Shown here: one piece after another, positions 14,367-16,898 of the stretch
Layout of the letters: the number at the start of each line of letters is the position of its first letter
Numbering within the stretch: the stretch's first letter is position 1
Assembly: GCA_900544755.1 (NCBI GenBank)
Contig: UQWQ01000049.1
Coordinates: 1 to 16,898, forward strand
DNA length: 16,898 nucleotides
Reading direction: 5' to 3'
Origin: an uncultured Collinsella sp.
GTDB taxonomy: Bacteria; Actinomycetota; Coriobacteriia; Coriobacteriales; Coriobacteriaceae
Translations under genes and position numbers: made by a program
Notes under the pieces: model-generated
Databases searched by the model: none
Told to the model about the DNA's origin: nothing
Seen by the model: the letters and a program-made list of their open reading frames with translations, nothing else

Positions 14367-15196
14367 GCAAACATTCCTCCCCTGCACTTACCATGCGCGA
14401 TGCGCTCTACGAGGCTCCCGGCCCCAAGATGCGCGCCAAGATTCGCATCGGCACCGCCATCTCGCTTGTCGCCGTCGCTGCGCTCGTCGTCCTCGTGCTG
14501 CAGCGCTTTTATGTGACCGGTCAGCTTTCGGTCCACTATTGGTACTTCTTTACGCACCTCACCACCTGGAAATTCTTGCTCGCCGGTTTTGAGGGCACCG
14601 TTAAAGTCGCACTCACCGCCGGCGCCATCGCGCTGGTACTGGGTCTGGCCCTTATGCTCGGCCGCACGAGCGACATTAAGCCGCTGCAGCTGGCCTGCCG
14701 CGTGCTTACCGATTTCTTCCGCGGCGTGCCGAGCCTGCTGTTCATCTACTTCTTCTTTTTGGTGCTGCCCCAGTACAAGATCGCGCTGCCGTCGTTTTGG
14801 ATGCTCACGCTTCCCGTCGCGCTCGCTGCAGCCGGCGTACTTGCCGAGATCTTCCGCGCCGGCGTCAATGCCGTGCCGCGCGGCCAGGTCGAGGCCGCCC
14901 AGGCGCTCGGTCTCTCCAAGGCTAAAATCACCTTTAAAATCGTGCTGCCGCAGGCTATTCGATTTATTATTCCGTCGTTGATTTCGCAGCTTGTGGTCGT
15001 CGTCAAAGACACCACCGTCGCCTACGTGGTGAGCTACCCCGACCTTATGCAAAACGCCCGCGTGCTCATTACCAACTACGACGCCCTCGTGTCGGTCTAC
15101 CTGGTCATCGCGGTCATCTACATCCTCATCAACGTCGCAATCAACAAGGCCGCTGTCTACGTTTCGCACAAGACCGGCGCGACCATCATTCGCTAA
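14363..15196 (+). CDS. gluD: glutamate-type ABC transporter permease 2 (GluD-like)
   Basis: This is a 277-residue membrane subunit, partner of the preceding permease. It has a 25-residue cytoplasmic start, a first helix at about 29-47 and an external stretch rich in aromatic residues (48-70), then the transport core. FFRGVPSLLFIYFFF (118-132) is the family's FRGTP-type motif, and the EAA loop is VEAAQALGLSKAKITFKIVLPQAIR at 176-200. SYPDLMQNARVLI (221-233) is also typical of polar amino acid permeases. The start overlaps the gluC stop by ATGA. The ATPase gene follows after 36 bases with its own AAGGAG. Confidence 0.88.
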   Translation: MSKHSSPALTMRDALYEAPGPKMRAKIRIGTAISLVAVAALVVLVLQRFYVTGQLSVHYWYFFTHLTTWKFLLAGFEGTVKVALTAGAIALVLGLALMLGRTSDIKPLQLACRVLTDFFRGVPSLLFIYFFFLVLPQYKIALPSFWMLTLPVALAAAGVLAEIFRAGVNAVPRGQVEAAQALGLSKAKITFKIVLPQAIRFIIPSLISQLVVVVKDTTVAYVVSYPDLMQNARVLITNYDALVSVYLVIAVIYILINVAINKAAVYVSHKTGATIIR

Positions 15197-15232
15197 CGAT
15201 TTACCATTTCGAGTCATAAGGAGCCGAGCACC

Positions 15233-15997
15233 ATGGCACAGAGCACTTCTTCTACCGGCAATCAGCCGCTGATTGAGCTCAAGCACGTCGATAAGCACTA
15301 TGGCGATCTGCACGTCCTCAACGACATCAATCTCTCGGTCGACCGCGGCGAGGTCGTCGTGGTGATCGGCCCCTCGGGCTCGGGCAAGTCGACCATGTGC
15401 CGAACCATCAACCGTCTGGAAACCATCGACTCGGGCGAGATCCTCATCGAGGGCGAGCCTCTGCCGCAGGAAGGCAAGGATCTTGCCCGCATGCGCGCCG
15501 AGCTAGGCATGGTGTTTCAGCAGTTCAACCTGTTCGCACATATGACCGTGCTGCAGAACGTCATGCTGGGACCGGTCGACGTGCTGGGCGTGTCCAAGGA
15601 CGAGGCCCGCGAGCGCGCCATGGACCTGCTGAGCCGCGTAGGCGTTGCCGAGCAGGCCGATAAGGTGCCCGCACAGCTTTCGGGCGGCCAGCAGCAGCGC
15701 GTGGCCATTGCCCGCTCGCTCGCCATGCAGCCCAAGGCCATGCTCTTCGATGAGCCCACGAGTGCCCTCGACCCCGAGATGATCAACGAGGTGCTCGAGG
15801 TCATGGTCCGCCTGGCCCAGCAGGGCATGACGATGATCGTCATTACGCACGAGATGAACTTCGCCCGCCGCGTTGCCGACCGCGTCGTGTTTATGGCCGA
15901 CGGCCAGATCGTGGAAACCGGCACGCCCGACGAGTTCTTTGACCATCCCCAGACCAAGCGCGCCCAAGACTTCCTCAACTCCATCAAGGGCCACTAG
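15233..15997 (+). CDS. gluA: glutamate-type ABC transporter ATP-binding protein (GluA-like)
   Basis: This 254-residue cytoplasmic ATPase powers the importer. All motifs are intact: Walker A GPSGSGKS at 46-53, Q-loop Gln96 in GMVFQQFNLF, signature LSGGQQQ at 149-155, Walker B MLFDEP at 170-175 with Glu174 as the general base, D-loop SALD, and H-loop His206 in VITHEMNFA. The run CRTINRLETIDSG and the general match to corynebacterial GluA support glutamate as substrate; this is by memory of the family, not a search. The ATG at 15233 has AAGGAG nine bases upstream. No terminator is visible before the peptidase C26 gene 52 bases downstream, so they may share a transcript. Confidence 0.93.
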   Translation: MAQSTSSTGNQPLIELKHVDKHYGDLHVLNDINLSVDRGEVVVVIGPSGSGKSTMCRTINRLETIDSGEILIEGEPLPQEGKDLARMRAELGMVFQQFNLFAHMTVLQNVMLGPVDVLGVSKDEARERAMDLLSRVGVAEQADKVPAQLSGGQQQRVAIARSLAMQPKAMLFDEPTSALDPEMINEVLEVMVRLAQQGMTMIVITHEMNFARRVADRVVFMADGQIVETGTPDEFFDHPQTKRAQDFLNSIKGH

Positions 15998-16049
15998 CCC
16001 AATTGCCATATCCGCTCGCCATGACCATCCAAACTCGAAAGCAACACCT

Positions 16050-16852
16050 ATGATCGGAACTCGCACTTCATCGTCATACACCCCGCACGTCAACGTCGAC
16101 CCCGCCGACCGTCCGCTCATCCTGGTGGCGCCGCGCTGGGAAGAGGCGAAGCCGTTTTTAAGCGAAACGCTCTCCCCCAACGAGGAAATCGCAAGTGTCT
16201 TTGTCGATGCCATCCTTGCCGCCGGCGGCTGCAGATGTCCATCACCGAGGACATTGAGGTCATCCGTCATTACGTCGATATCGCCGACGGCATCGCCATT
16301 CCCGGCGGCCCCGATGTCAACCCCAAACGTTGGGGCGATGATCGACCCTACGACCCCACCCTCTGCTGCGAAATCCGCGATAGCTTTGAGTTTAAGCTGG
16401 TCGGCGAGGTACTCCGCGCCAAAAAGCCGCTCTTTACCACCTGCCGCGGCACGCAGTTGCTCAATGTCGCCACTGGCGGCACCCTGTGCATGGACGTGCC
16501 GAGCCTGGGCGCTCGCGAGGGCCGCACGCAGTGGCGCCATACCCACGTGCTCAACGACCCCGTGCATCCCGTCGAGGTCGTGCCGGGCTCGCTGTTGGAG
16601 CGCGCGCTTGGCGGGCACAGGCTGATCCAGACCAACTCCGCACACCACTGCTGCGTCGATCGTCTGGGTAAGAGCACGCGTTTGGTCGCCAAGGCAACCG
16701 ACGGCGTTCCCGAGTGCATCGAGGTCGAAGGCCAGCCATTCTGCTTGGGCGTGCAATGGCACCCTGAGTACACGTGGAAGACGCTCGAGACCGACTTTAA
16801 CCTGTGGAAGTCGTTTGTCGAGGCAGCGGCCAAGGTAAAGCAGGCTCGTTAG
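16050..16852 (+). pseudogene. peptidase C26 (gamma-glutamyl-GABA hydrolase-like), frameshifted near 16224-16235
   Basis: Two frames together make a class I glutamine amidotransferase-like hydrolase of the PuuD type, which cleaves gamma-glutamyl amide bonds such as gamma-glutamyl-GABA. Frame 1 starts at ATG 16050 (MIGTRTSSSYTPHVNV), with LILVAPRWE and a FVDAILAAGG helix. The match then shifts by one base at GGCGGCTGCAGATG and continues as MSITEDIEVIRHYVDIADGIAIPGGPDVNP. The catalytic cysteine is in TTCRGTQLLN (codon 16442-16444), and the His-Glu pair is in GVQWHPEY near the C-terminus. Adding one base at the junction gives about 267 residues, near the family length. A weak ribosome-binding site precedes the start. 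If the break is real, the second frame could still be made from ATG 16235 but would lack the first strand. It lies behind a glutamate importer, consistent with supplying or salvaging glutamate. Confidence 0.82.
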
Positions 16853-16898
16853 TTCACGGACAGCACAACAGATAAGGGCGCCCCGCCGGCCACATGGT

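Noticed and set aside
15503..16762. Long minus-strand open frame opposite gluA and the C26 gene
   Set aside because: It spans two genes and their gap, has antisense composition, and shows no recognised domain.

Overview
The window is high-GC, densely coded bacterial DNA. Its protein families and intergenic repeats look like the class Coriobacteriia, most likely Collinsella or a close relative. That placement is my inference from recognised sequence style; no search was run. Everything from the left edge to about 10.1 kb is on the minus strand, and everything after that is on the plus strand.

Layout. (1) 7-163: a tRNA-Pro(UGG) with a clear promoter. (2) 175-1533: a BrnQ branched-chain amino acid carrier, directly behind a strong terminator. 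(3) 1610-6913, read right to left: a double-cubane-cluster reductase (YjiM/DccR type, frameshifted), its ATP-dependent activator (YjiL/DccA type), selenophosphate synthetase SelD, the SirA/DsrE-fold protein YedF, a small DUF3343 protein, and a NifS-like aminotransferase. The last four are a recognised selenium-handling set. SelD carries an in-frame UGA at its catalytic position and is therefore very probably a selenoprotein; its true start lies 20 codons upstream of the first ATG after that UGA. (4) 7058-8335: an Amt ammonium channel. The gaps after the amt and yjiM stop codons each hold one copy of a long structured repeat. The two copies differ in sequence but keep the same fold. (5) 8534-10105: a membrane protein of the CmpB-type permease family and a soluble HD-domain protein, divergent from (6) 10334-12115, a DXS-like thiamine-diphosphate enzyme that lacks several residues expected in DXP synthase. 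(7) 12116-12572: a noncoding stretch with a terminator, an unusual array of six 15-bp boxes in alternating orientation with 25-26-bp gaps, a REP-like palindrome and a sigma70-type promoter. (8) 12573-15997: a four-gene ABC importer resembling GluABCD (glutamate), followed by (9) 16050-16852, a class I glutamine amidotransferase-like peptidase C26 (gamma-glutamyl-GABA hydrolase type) that also carries a frameshift.

How the genes fit together. The right half imports glutamate and may release it from gamma-glutamyl compounds. The left half imports ammonium and branched-chain amino acids and makes or traffics activated selenium next to an ATP-driven low-potential iron-sulfur reductase, which suits a strict anaerobe living on amino acids. 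Two independent single-base frameshifts in otherwise intact genes mean that sequencing or assembly error should be ruled out before either is called a pseudogene.
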